Of a stretch of DNA of 29,339 bases, positions 1 to 5,411 are shown one piece after another. Numbering within the stretch: the stretch's first letter is position 1; the number at the start of each line of letters is the position of its first letter. Both the position numbers and the translations under genes were made by a program. A model generated the notes under the pieces. It searched no databases. It saw only the letters and a list, made by a program, of their open reading frames with translations, and was not told where the DNA came from. Origin of the DNA: a virus; IMG/VR virus record IMGVR_UViG_3300017758_000078, positions 1-29,339 of that record. One strand, given 5' to 3'.

Positions 1-20
1 AGATCCTATAGAATTGGGGT

Positions 21-530
21 ATGAGCGATGAAATAGAGATAGTTACAGATTCTAGTGGTAACGGGAATACATTAGACACGATCCAGGATCCTGAGGATTT
101 TGATATAGAGATTGTAGGTAGGCCAAGCAAACTGACCAATGAAACTGTACGAAAATTATCTAGTGGATTAAAGCTGGGATTGTCACAAAAGAAAGCGGCA
201 GACTTTGCAGGGATCTCCGAAACCACCTTTTATAGATGGCAAAGAGAGTTTGTAAAGATAGATAGAGCCTGTTTAGGCAATCCAGAACGCATAAATAACG
301 CTGATGATCTTAACTTGTGGGAGTTTTGGCAGTCCTTAAAAAAGGCAAAAATAGAGGGCGAGCTTTCTCACATAGCAAATATCACTGAAGCAGCGAATAG
401 TGGCGTTTGGCAGGCTAGTGCTTGGTTCTTAGAACGATCTAACCCACAAGACTGGGGCAGGAATGGTAGAGAACTTGAGGCAACCACAGAAGGTAAGACA
501 ATCGAATTTAATATAAAATATAGTTCTTAG
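21..530 (+). CDS. Terminase small subunit-like HTH DNA-binding protein
   Basis: A 169-residue protein. An acidic N-terminal tail (about residues 1-30) is followed by GRPSKLTNETVRKL and a helix-turn-helix (about 50-75, with AADFAGISETTFYRW), then a helical segment with LKKAKIEGELSHIANI and the closing WQASAWFLERSNPQDWGR. This order matches the small-terminase/HTH family common in phages (GRP-x-K-L-T start, AGIS-x-TFYRW helix, W-x-A-x-W-x-LER-x-x-P-x-x-WGR end). Such proteins bind the packaging site and deliver DNA to TerL. Here it lies about 7.5 kb upstream of terL, with the methyltransferase cassette between, so the role could instead be regulatory. It is followed directly by an 18-bp palindrome and hairpins. 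The start ATG has GGGG just upstream. The family resemblance is clear; the packaging role is less certain. Confidence 0.6.
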   Translation: MSDEIEIVTDSSGNGNTLDTIQDPEDFDIEIVGRPSKLTNETVRKLSSGLKLGLSQKKAADFAGISETTFYRWQREFVKIDRACLGNPERINNADDLNLWEFWQSLKKAKIEGELSHIANITEAANSGVWQASAWFLERSNPQDWGRNGRELEATTEGKTIEFNIKYSS

Positions 531-548
531 TTTTCCGACATCGGAAAA
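531..548. promoter_or_regulatory. 18-bp palindromic operator candidate (copy 1)
   Basis: TTTTCCGACATCGGAAAA begins on the base after the stop codon of the preceding gene. The 8-base arms are perfect reverse complements around a 2-base centre. A second, fully palindromic copy stands at 5212-5229, again between genes, so a dimeric repressor or activator site is likely. The binding protein is unknown. Confidence 0.6.
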
Positions 549-567
549 GTATTACATAAGACAAAAA

Positions 568-585
568 CCCTCTATTGCTAGAGGG
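568..585 (+). terminator. Hairpin, possible terminator
   Basis: CCCTCTA and TAGAGGG form a perfect 7-bp stem with a TTGC loop. An A-run precedes it but no T-run follows, so it is an incomplete intrinsic terminator or an RNA structure downstream of the HTH gene. Confidence 0.4.
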
Positions 586-609
586 CTTCATGCCAGTAAT
601 ACGAAAAAA

Positions 610-656
610 AGGAGTCGTCCTTTGATCTAGAAAGACCGAAGAGGACTCTTTATTTC
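610..656 (+). other. Structured RNA segment / second possible terminator
   Basis: GAGTC (613-617) can pair with GACTC near 644, and an inner GTCcTTT can pair with AAAGAC, giving a branched fold; a T-rich run (TTTATTT) follows. With the hairpin at 568-585 it separates the HTH gene from the methyltransferase promoter. It may be a terminator; no known riboswitch class was recognised. Confidence 0.3.
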
Positions 657-677
657 ATAAGTTAATTTAAGCACATG

Positions 678-706
678 TTGAAATTAAAGCAAGGGTTTAT
701 TATAAT
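678..706 (+). promoter_or_regulatory. Strong sigma70-type promoter of the methyltransferase operon, probably leaderless
   Basis: TTGAAA at 678-683, a 17-bp spacer, then a perfect TATAAT at 701-706. Transcription should begin near 712-713, and the first methyltransferase ATG is at 713, so the mRNA would begin at or next to the start codon. No Shine-Dalgarno sequence is present. Confidence 0.75.
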
Positions 707-712
707 ATTTTT

Positions 713-1249
713 ATGGATTTCCCTGATAAAAAATATAACATCATTTACGCAGATCCACCCTGGTCATTTAAGAATTTTAGTAAAAAAGGTGAGGGTAGAA
801 ATCCTAATCAGCATTATGCAACACAAGATCTGAACTGGATCAAGTCTTTACCTGTAAATGACATAGCTGATAAAGATTGTGTTTTATTCCTATGGGTAGT
901 TAATCACTCTTTACCACAGGCATTTGAAGTTATCGAAAGCTGGGGCTTTACTTACAAGACAGTAGCTTTCAACTGGGTTAAGAAAAATATGAGATCCGAG
1001 GGATTCTTCACTGGTTTAGGATATTGGACAAGAGGAAATCCAGAATTATGTTTATTAGCAACAAAAGGAAAACCAAGCAGAGTTTCTAAAGCTGTAAAAG
1101 AATTAGTAATAGAACCTAGATCTAAACACAGCAAAAAACCAGACAGAATTAGAGATGATATCATTGACTTGTGTGGTGATCTCCCTAGAATTGAATTGTT
1201 TGCAAGGAATACGACTAAAGGATGGGATGTATGGGGGAACGAGATTTAA
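713..1249 (+). CDS. MT-A70 family adenine-N6 DNA methyltransferase, copy A
   Basis: A 178-residue protein that transfers a methyl group from S-adenosylmethionine to the N6 of adenine. The catalytic DPPW (residues 14-17, in NIIYADPPWSF) is the MT-A70 signature. The later blocks FLWVVNH, ESWGFTYKTVAFNWVKKN, GYWTRGNPELCLLATKG and the C-terminal LCGDLPRIELFARNTTKGWD follow the family order. Its length is normal for the short phage and prokaryotic members. It is first in a chain of five overlapping methyltransferase genes and sits directly on a promoter. Copy B (next gene) shares the same architecture and a nearly identical C-terminus (HSKKPD...LCGDLPRIELFAR...GWD.WGNE), so the two look like a tandem duplication. 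The recognition sequence cannot be read from the sequence. Confidence 0.92.
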   Translation: MDFPDKKYNIIYADPPWSFKNFSKKGEGRNPNQHYATQDLNWIKSLPVNDIADKDCVLFLWVVNHSLPQAFEVIESWGFTYKTVAFNWVKKNMRSEGFFTGLGYWTRGNPELCLLATKGKPSRVSKAVKELVIEPRSKHSKKPDRIRDDIIDLCGDLPRIELFARNTTKGWDVWGNEI

Positions 1250-1779
1250 TACCTTTTCCAGAAAAGAAATATAATATTATTTATGCTGATCCACCCTGGT
1301 CTTATGATTCAGGTTTTCTTAAAAGAAATTGGGAGGGCAAATATCCTCAGATGAAACCACAAGAGATTTACGATCTACCAGTGCAAGATATAGCAGACGA
1401 CAATTGTATTTTGTTTATGTGGATCACTTATCCTAAATTACTTATAGGTTTGCAAGCTATGGAAAGTTGGGGATTCAAGTATCGCAGTGCAGCGTTTACT
1501 TGGGTTAAAAGGAATAAGAAAGCAGATACTTGGTTTTGGGGCATGGGGCATTGGACTCGTGCTAATGCTGAGGTCTGCTTTCTGGGTGTAAAAGGAAAAC
1601 CTCAAAGAGAAAGCGCAGGCGTTCACTCAATCGTTGATGAAAGAATACAAGAACACTCAAAAAAACCAGATGTAGTTAGAAATAAAATTGTAGAGCTTTG
1701 TGGAGATCTACCAAGAATAGAACTATTTGCAAGACAAACTGCTGAGGGTTGGGATAATTGGGGAAATGAAACTCTATAA
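1231..1779 (+). CDS. MT-A70 family adenine-N6 DNA methyltransferase, copy B
   Basis: A 182-residue paralogue of the preceding gene, with DPPW at residues 20-23 (YNIIYADPPWSYDSG). It shares WVKRN, the GHWTRANAEVCFLGVKGKP block and the C-terminal LCGDLPRIELFARQTAEGWD. It overlaps copy A. ATG 1231 is preferred because AAAGG (1217-1221) lies 9 bases upstream; ATG 1222 is an in-frame alternative that would add three residues. The segment between DPPW and the FMWIT block (residues about 24-60) differs from copy A (PQMKPQEIYDLPVQDIA against HYATQDLNWIKSLPVNDIA), so substrate or target choice may have diverged. Probably co-translated with its neighbours. Confidence 0.9.
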   Translation: MGERDLIPFPEKKYNIIYADPPWSYDSGFLKRNWEGKYPQMKPQEIYDLPVQDIADDNCILFMWITYPKLLIGLQAMESWGFKYRSAAFTWVKRNKKADTWFWGMGHWTRANAEVCFLGVKGKPQRESAGVHSIVDERIQEHSKKPDVVRNKIVELCGDLPRIELFARQTAEGWDNWGNETL

Positions 1780-2683
1780 AGGCGACTGTTTAGATTTTAT
1801 GAAAGAACTAGAGGATGGATCTATAGATCTAATCTTATGTGATCTTCCGTTTGGCCTTATGAAAAACATAGGTGAGGATGACGGCAGATTTCAAAATGGC
1901 ATGCTTGGTAAATTTGATTGGGATGACTCTGTAGATCTTGAAAAGTTTTTCTTCTTGTCAGAAAAGCTACTTAGAGAGTCAGGTAGATTAATTCTTTTTG
2001 GCATACAGCCGTTTACAACCACTTTGGTAAATCACGCAACATTGAGTTTGCCTTTTGCTTATTCTATGATTTGGGAAAAGGATCACTTCGGTGCAGCCTT
2101 TCAAGCAAAAAGAGCTCCACTAAACTTTTATGAAGATATACTGGTATTTACTAAAAGATACGATTCAACATTTAGCAATCCACTAAGACAGTACTTTGAA
2201 TGGTTATTAAAGCATATAGGAAAAAGTAAAGCTCGCTTGATTATGGAATTTGGACAAAAGGCTGATCATACTTTTAGAACTAGAAGTACACAGTTTAAGC
2301 TATGTACAGAGGAAACTTATAACGAAATTGTTGAGAAATATCAGATTCAAGATAACGAAAAGTTCATGCCATACGATCTCCTTAAAAAGATAAACGATCA
2401 ATACGCGCAAACTTTCAATCTATCTGATGAAGATACATTCAAAAGTAACATACTTAAGTACCCTAGAGACAGCGAAAAACACCACCCTACTCAAAAACCT
2501 GTTGATCTTCTTGTTAATTTAATTGAAACATTTACAAATGAGGACGATGTTGTAGCTGACTTTACTATGGGAAGTGGTAGTACTGGAGTTGCAGCTAGGA
2601 AAACAAACAGAATATTCTTAGGATCCGAGTTAGATGAGGACTTCTATGATATTGCCTACAAAAGAATACAAGGCCAGCTTTGA
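1766..2683 (+). CDS. Beta-class N6A/N4C DNA methyltransferase with DLPF catalytic motif
   Basis: A 305-residue protein from ATG 1766 (MKLYKGDCLDFMKEL), overlapping the previous gene by 14 bases; GGGGAA sits just upstream. In-frame codons continue upstream to 1727, but the KLYKGDCL start matches the family. The catalytic motif (residues 26-29, DLILCDLPFG) comes before the SAM-binding motif (about 265-273, DFTMGSGSTG), which is the beta-class order of the N6_N4_Mtase family. The usual DPPY/F is DLPF, a variant I know from other phage enzymes. Between them a roughly 80-residue insert (about 135-215) is a likely target-recognition region. HPTQKPVDLL marks the closing part of the family. Predicted to methylate adenine N6 or cytosine N4 of phage DNA. 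Confidence 0.88.
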   Translation: MKLYKGDCLDFMKELEDGSIDLILCDLPFGLMKNIGEDDGRFQNGMLGKFDWDDSVDLEKFFFLSEKLLRESGRLILFGIQPFTTTLVNHATLSLPFAYSMIWEKDHFGAAFQAKRAPLNFYEDILVFTKRYDSTFSNPLRQYFEWLLKHIGKSKARLIMEFGQKADHTFRTRSTQFKLCTEETYNEIVEKYQIQDNEKFMPYDLLKKINDQYAQTFNLSDEDTFKSNILKYPRDSEKHHPTQKPVDLLVNLIETFTNEDDVVADFTMGSGSTGVAARKTNRIFLGSELDEDFYDIAYKRIQGQL

Positions 2684-3339
2684 AGTTAATTAACGGAGAT
2701 TGCCTAAAAATAATATCGGAAATGCCAGAAAACAGCGTAGATCATGTTTTTACTAGCCCACCTTACAATATTGGCAGAAGTAGATCATTAGATTCTAAAG
2801 CTAAGGGTAAATACAAGCACTTTTCCGACAATAAAGATAACTACTTAGATTGGTGTACAGAAATCATAGATCAACTGCTTAGGATCACAAAAGGCTATGT
2901 TTTTTGGAATATTCAAGCAAATGCTTTAAATAAAGCTGATGTTTTTAAACTTATTGGTCATTATGCAGATGTGTTAGAACAAAACTTTATTTGGTATAAA
3001 CCTAATGCTACACCTAGTTCAAAACAGTATTATGTTTCAAATGTTGTCGAGTATGTTCTTTGTTTTTCAGAAAAGAAAGTAAAAGGCAACCAACACTTCT
3101 TAAAAAATTATGTAGAGATAAATAAAGGGACTAAGTATATAAAAGATTTAAACGCACAAATGCCTGTATCTTTATCTGATCACTTTATTACAAACTACAC
3201 ACAAAAAGATGAAGTTATACTGGATCCATTTATGGGATCTGGCACAACAGGAGTTTCTTGCAGTAATGGACAAAGAGACTTTATTGGTATAGAATTAGTT
3301 CAAGAGTACTACAAAATAGCAAAGGAAAGACTTACATGA
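2680..3339 (+). CDS. Beta-class DNA methyltransferase with TSPPY motif
   Basis: A 219-residue protein. The start is TTG at 2680, overlapping the preceding TGA (TTGA), and it aligns MKLINGDCLKII with the MKLYKGDCLDFM start of the gene before. The catalytic motif SPPY (residues 26-29, VFTSPPYNIG) precedes DPFMGSGTTG (near residue 180), so it too is beta class; SPPY is most typical of N4-cytosine enzymes but occurs in N6-adenine ones. The core is compact with almost no extra target-recognition insert. Fourth gene of the operon, coupled by overlaps on both sides. Whether it makes m4C or m6A is unresolved. Confidence 0.88.
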   Translation: MKLINGDCLKIISEMPENSVDHVFTSPPYNIGRSRSLDSKAKGKYKHFSDNKDNYLDWCTEIIDQLLRITKGYVFWNIQANALNKADVFKLIGHYADVLEQNFIWYKPNATPSSKQYYVSNVVEYVLCFSEKKVKGNQHFLKNYVEINKGTKYIKDLNAQMPVSLSDHFITNYTQKDEVILDPFMGSGTTGVSCSNGQRDFIGIELVQEYYKIAKERLT

Positions 3340-4946
3340 GATTAGGAAGCATGTTTGCAGGTATCGGTGGTGTAGATCTTGGCTTGATTAGATCAGGCTT
3401 AGTTACTGATGTTAAATGGCAAGTTGATAACGATGAGTTTTGTACAAAAATTTTAAAAAAAAATTTTCCAGATAGTTTAGTAATGCACAAAAATGTAGAA
3501 GATATAAATACAAAATATTTACCAGAAGTAGATATGATAACGGCAGGTTTTCCATGTCAGCCTGTGAGCGTGGCAGGAAACCAGAAAGGAGTATTAGATG
3601 AAAGATGGTTATGGGATGAGGTCGAAAGATTTATTGATGAGTTACGACCACAAGTCTTCATGTTGGAAAATGTCCCCAACATCCTCAGAGCAAGCAACGG
3701 AGAAGCAATTCATCGTGTCCTCAAAAGTGTGGCCGAAATGCGCCATTATAGATTTGAATGGCAACTTATATCAGCAAAGTTCGTTGGAGCAAGGCACAAA
3801 AGACAAAGATGGGTGGGAGTTGGAATCGTGGGAGACTCCGAACACTATGGATCACTTGCCAGCGAGATCAGGGGACGCTTTGGAGAGAGCGCTGTATCGT
3901 GGAGATCCAGAGAGGAAGAGCAAAAGAAAATCTACTGGCAACTTGCGAGAAAATCCGAAAATTTGGCTCACACCGACAACAATGGATCAGAAAGAGGACA
4001 GCCTGAAACACGCAACCAAACTGATGCAGGGGAAAACGAGGAGAGCTACAGGTCATCGAATACAGAGAACATTGAGCGATCAAGTATGGATGGACATGAT
4101 AGAAAAGGATCCGACCTTGATGGAGTATTACCAGGATCACGAGATAGTCAAGAGACCAATGCTTCCAGATCAAATGGAGTTCGTGGATTATCTGAGAAGT
4201 CAGACATCAGCAACCAAACTACAGAAGTTGACCAAGATCAAGAAGTCGACAGTGGATCACTGGTTCAGGAAGGACAAGTACTTCAGTCATCCGACAGTGG
4301 ATCAGTGGATTCAGATCAAACCACACCTAGAGGAGATCAAGTACGACAAGGAGTTGATGACAGTACAGGTAATGGAGTGGAAAACCAAAGAGGAGATGGA
4401 AATGTGGCCGACTCCCTCGACACAGGACAACGAACACAAGAATTTGGAATTGAACGACAAGGGCAGGAGAGTAGCAAAGACTGGGGGCGAGAGCAGATCC
4501 CTGAACCTAGCAGACAAAGTGCAGGTGAGGAAAAAGGAAACATTTTCGACACCAGCAGCCTCTCAAGCATCAAAGCCAGTCAATCGCCATACCCCATCAG
4601 CGAGAGCAGGGAAACATGGCTCTACTTTGGAACAGGACATTGGGGAACGAGATCCCACATTGATTGGGATGCGCCTCAATCCAGCATGGGTGAACAGACT
4701 TATGGGTTACCCAGATGGTTGGCTGAGCTTGGACTAACAAACGATTGGGGAGTTGGTAATGATTGGGAAGATGGTCAATCTAGAGTTGCCGAAAGAAAAG
4801 AAAATGATGTTGATCGACTTAAAGCTCTGGGTAACGGAGTTGTTCCACAGTTTTCTGAACTGGTAGGTAGATTAATTATTAAATCACTTATTGAGGATAC
4901 TTTAGTGTTTGATCCAGAGATTGTTAAGGTAGATCGTCCTCACTAA
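3336..4946 (+). CDS. C5-cytosine DNA methyltransferase (outer frame of a dual-coded locus)
   Basis: A 536-residue protein. Motif I is FAGIGGVDLG (7-16), the catalytic motif IV is GFPCQPVS (71-78, Cys74), motif VI ENV is 111-113, motif VIII is QLISAKFVGARHKRQR (143-158), and motifs IX-X end in RLKALGNGVVPQ (about 494-505). These are the hallmarks of enzymes that methylate cytosine C5 through a covalent Cys intermediate. The region between motifs VIII and IX (about residues 165-440) is long, low in hydrophobics and rich in S, D, Q, E and G, with recurring (V/L)(G/A)(D/H)(S/T)-x-x-x-G units (VGDSEHYG, LAHTDNNG, VADSLDTG). A second open frame, 3598-4737, covers most of this gene. Start overlaps the preceding stop (ATGA). 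Ordinary function is likely; the middle may be shaped by the other frame. Confidence 0.9.
   Translation: MRLGSMFAGIGGVDLGLIRSGLVTDVKWQVDNDEFCTKILKKNFPDSLVMHKNVEDINTKYLPEVDMITAGFPCQPVSVAGNQKGVLDERWLWDEVERFIDELRPQVFMLENVPNILRASNGEAIHRVLKSVAEMRHYRFEWQLISAKFVGARHKRQRWVGVGIVGDSEHYGSLASEIRGRFGESAVSWRSREEEQKKIYWQLARKSENLAHTDNNGSERGQPETRNQTDAGENEESYRSSNTENIERSSMDGHDRKGSDLDGVLPGSRDSQETNASRSNGVRGLSEKSDISNQTTEVDQDQEVDSGSLVQEGQVLQSSDSGSVDSDQTTPRGDQVRQGVDDSTGNGVENQRGDGNVADSLDTGQRTQEFGIERQGQESSKDWGREQIPEPSRQSAGEEKGNIFDTSSLSSIKASQSPYPISESRETWLYFGTGHWGTRSHIDWDAPQSSMGEQTYGLPRWLAELGLTNDWGVGNDWEDGQSRVAERKENDVDRLKALGNGVVPQFSELVGRLIIKSLIEDTLVFDPEIVKVDRPH
3585..3591 (+). promoter_or_regulatory. Shine-Dalgarno for the embedded gene
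   Basis: AAAGGAG, 6 bases before ATG 3598, lies within C5 methyltransferase codons. It is a near-ideal ribosome binding site that serves only the +1-frame gene and is one of the best reasons to accept that gene. Confidence 0.7.
3598..4737 (+). CDS. Embedded +1-frame protein with TP-x-T-x-D repeats and HTH-like segment
   Basis: A 379-residue ORF lying wholly inside the C5 methyltransferase gene in the +1 frame, with its own AAAGGAG site. Motifs visible in order: SSCWKMSP (20-27), VWPKCAIIDLNGNLYQ (44-59), WETPNTMDHLPARSGDAL (78-95) with NLRE (115-118), IWLTPTTMDQ (122-131), a predicted HTH-like part (about 190-255, with STVDHWFRKDKYFSHPTVDQW), MWPTPSTQDN (269-278), FSTPAASQ (316-323), and the end LNPAWVNRLMGYPDGW (360-375). 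I recognise the W-P-T-P-T-x-x-D and LNP-x-W-V-x-x-L-M-G-x-P-x-G-W patterns from uncharacterised phage proteins linked to C5 methyltransferases. Where this frame looks folded (HTH part) the outer frame is low-complexity. Function is unknown; a DNA-binding partner of the methyltransferase is conceivable. Confidence 0.7.
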   Translation: MKDGYGMRSKDLLMSYDHKSSCWKMSPTSSEQATEKQFIVSSKVWPKCAIIDLNGNLYQQSSLEQGTKDKDGWELESWETPNTMDHLPARSGDALERALYRGDPERKSKRKSTGNLRENPKIWLTPTTMDQKEDSLKHATKLMQGKTRRATGHRIQRTLSDQVWMDMIEKDPTLMEYYQDHEIVKRPMLPDQMEFVDYLRSQTSATKLQKLTKIKKSTVDHWFRKDKYFSHPTVDQWIQIKPHLEEIKYDKELMTVQVMEWKTKEEMEMWPTPSTQDNEHKNLELNDKGRRVAKTGGESRSLNLADKVQVRKKETFSTPAASQASKPVNRHTPSARAGKHGSTLEQDIGERDPTLIGMRLNPAWVNRLMGYPDGWLSLD

Positions 4947-5067
4947 AAGGTTCAAGATCTAATGTGTAGCCAAGACGATTATTGTAATCCCAGTCGCTTA
5001 CTCTTTTAAGCATGGCAAGTATCTCTTTAAGAGCAAAGCCACAAATGAAACCAACAATATAATCCAT
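4924..5067 (-). CDS. Small minus-strand protein, hydrophobic N-terminus, SOS-box-like promoter
   Basis: A 47-residue ORF whose last 23 bases overlap the 3' end of the C5 methyltransferase gene on the other strand. It begins MDYIVGFICGFALKEILAML, a short hydrophobic helix that could sit in the membrane, and ends with an acidic tail (LDLEPFSEDDLP). The upstream region has TAATAT 8 bases before the ATG and a GAAC-N4-GTTC palindrome beside it (5082-5093), which is promoter-like and argues for a real gene. I do not recognise the family. It is too short for a firm call; a stress-induced membrane peptide is one idea. Confidence 0.5.
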   Translation of the reverse strand: MDYIVGFICGFALKEILAMLKRVSDWDYNNRLGYTLDLEPFSEDDLP

Positions 5068-5081
5068 AGCTGACAATATTA

Positions 5082-5093
5082 GAACATTTGTTC
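5082..5093. promoter_or_regulatory. LexA/SOS-box-like palindrome
   Basis: GAACATTTGTTC matches the GAAC-N4-GTTC core of the LexA box of Gram-positive bacteria. It touches the TAATAT -10 candidate (minus strand, 5076-5081) of the small gene ending at 4924, the usual place for a repressor site. AATATT flanks occur on both sides. Confidence 0.5.
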
Positions 5094-5211
5094 AATATTT
5101 AAAGTCAATTAATGTTAAATATTTATTTCACAATGATGAGTTTTTGTGAAAAATAATTCACAATCCATTGAATTTGTGCATTTGCAAATTACTGATTGCC
5201 AATGACTAATT

Positions 5212-5229
5212 TTTTCCGATATCGGAAAA
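5212..5229. promoter_or_regulatory. 18-bp perfect palindrome, operator candidate (copy 2)
   Basis: TTTTCCGATATCGGAAAA is a perfect palindrome and differs at one central base from the copy at 531-548. Two intergenic copies of a sequence this long indicate a specific regulator binding site. Confidence 0.65.
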
Positions 5230-5271
5230 TTCACCTATAGCCTATATTTATTGAATTTTATTTTTTTCTTG

Positions 5272-5302
5272 TCCGTGTCACTGTCCTAGGACTTCCGTGT
5301 CA
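5272..5302. repeat. Direct repeat TCCGTGTCA x2 flanking a palindrome
   Basis: TCCGTGTCA occurs at 5272-5280 and 5294-5302, 22 bp apart (about two helical turns), with GTCCTAGGAC centred between them. The patch is GC-rich against its AT-rich surroundings. It could be an iteron-like or activator site. Confidence 0.5.
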
Positions 5303-5324
5303 GGTTCACTCGGATTTCCTGCGC

Positions 5325-5379
5325 TAGAGTAGAGTAGAGTAGAGAAGACTAGACTAGAGTAGACTAGAGAAGAAAAGAG
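5325..5379 (+). repeat. In-phase pentamer tandem repeat (TAGAG-type), 11 units
   Basis: Eleven consecutive 5-base units: four TAGAG, then AAGAC, TAGAC, TAGAG, TAGAC, TAGAG, AAGAA and AAGAG. The tract is purine-rich on the plus strand and ends directly at the TATAAT of the downstream promoter, so copy-number change would alter promoter geometry. Confidence 0.75.
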
Positions 5380-5381
5380 TA

Positions 5382-5387
5382 TATAAT
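5382..5387 (+). promoter_or_regulatory. -10 element of the small-gene operon
   Basis: TATAAT lies immediately after the pentamer tract. No good -35 hexamer is present 16-18 bp upstream because that space is the repeat itself, which suggests activator dependence. The first ATG is 25 bases downstream (5412). Confidence 0.5.
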
Positions 5388-5411
5388 GGGGGGTAGAAAG
5401 GGCTAGTAAGT

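Larger units (their letters stand above)
5094..5411. other. Intergenic control region dense in repeats
   Basis: No convincing gene is seen between the minus-strand gene start and ATG 5412. The region holds three TTCACAA units (5127-5133, inverted at 5144-5150, 5157-5163), AATTTG...CAAATT (5171-5190), the perfect 18-bp palindrome at 5212-5229, a T-rich run, a direct repeat TCCGTGTCA (5272-5280 and 5294-5302) around the palindrome GTCCTAGGAC (5283-5292), and a pentamer tract. It separates divergent genes and is a good candidate for a regulatory switch or a replication origin. Confidence 0.55.

Noticed and set aside
952-1164. Minus-strand ORF of 70 codons inside MT-A70 copy A
   Set aside because: It is a shadow of the methyltransferase, with no ribosome site or recognisable motif.
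3758-4006. Third plus-strand frame ORF (82 codons) in the same locus
   Set aside because: Short, no Shine-Dalgarno and no family motifs, unlike the 3598-4737 frame.
3868-4173. Minus-strand ORF of 101 codons in the C5 methyltransferase locus
   Set aside because: Open frames are frequent here because of the raised G+C and double plus-strand coding; no start signal and a composition unlike real proteins.
3336-4946. Sequencing frameshifts splitting one C5 methyltransferase between two frames
   Set aside because: The outer frame is continuous and carries all motifs including IX-X in one frame, and the inner frame has its own start site and stop, so no error is needed.
5325-5379. CRISPR-like array
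   Set aside because: Units are 5 bases with no spacers; it is a simple tandem repeat.
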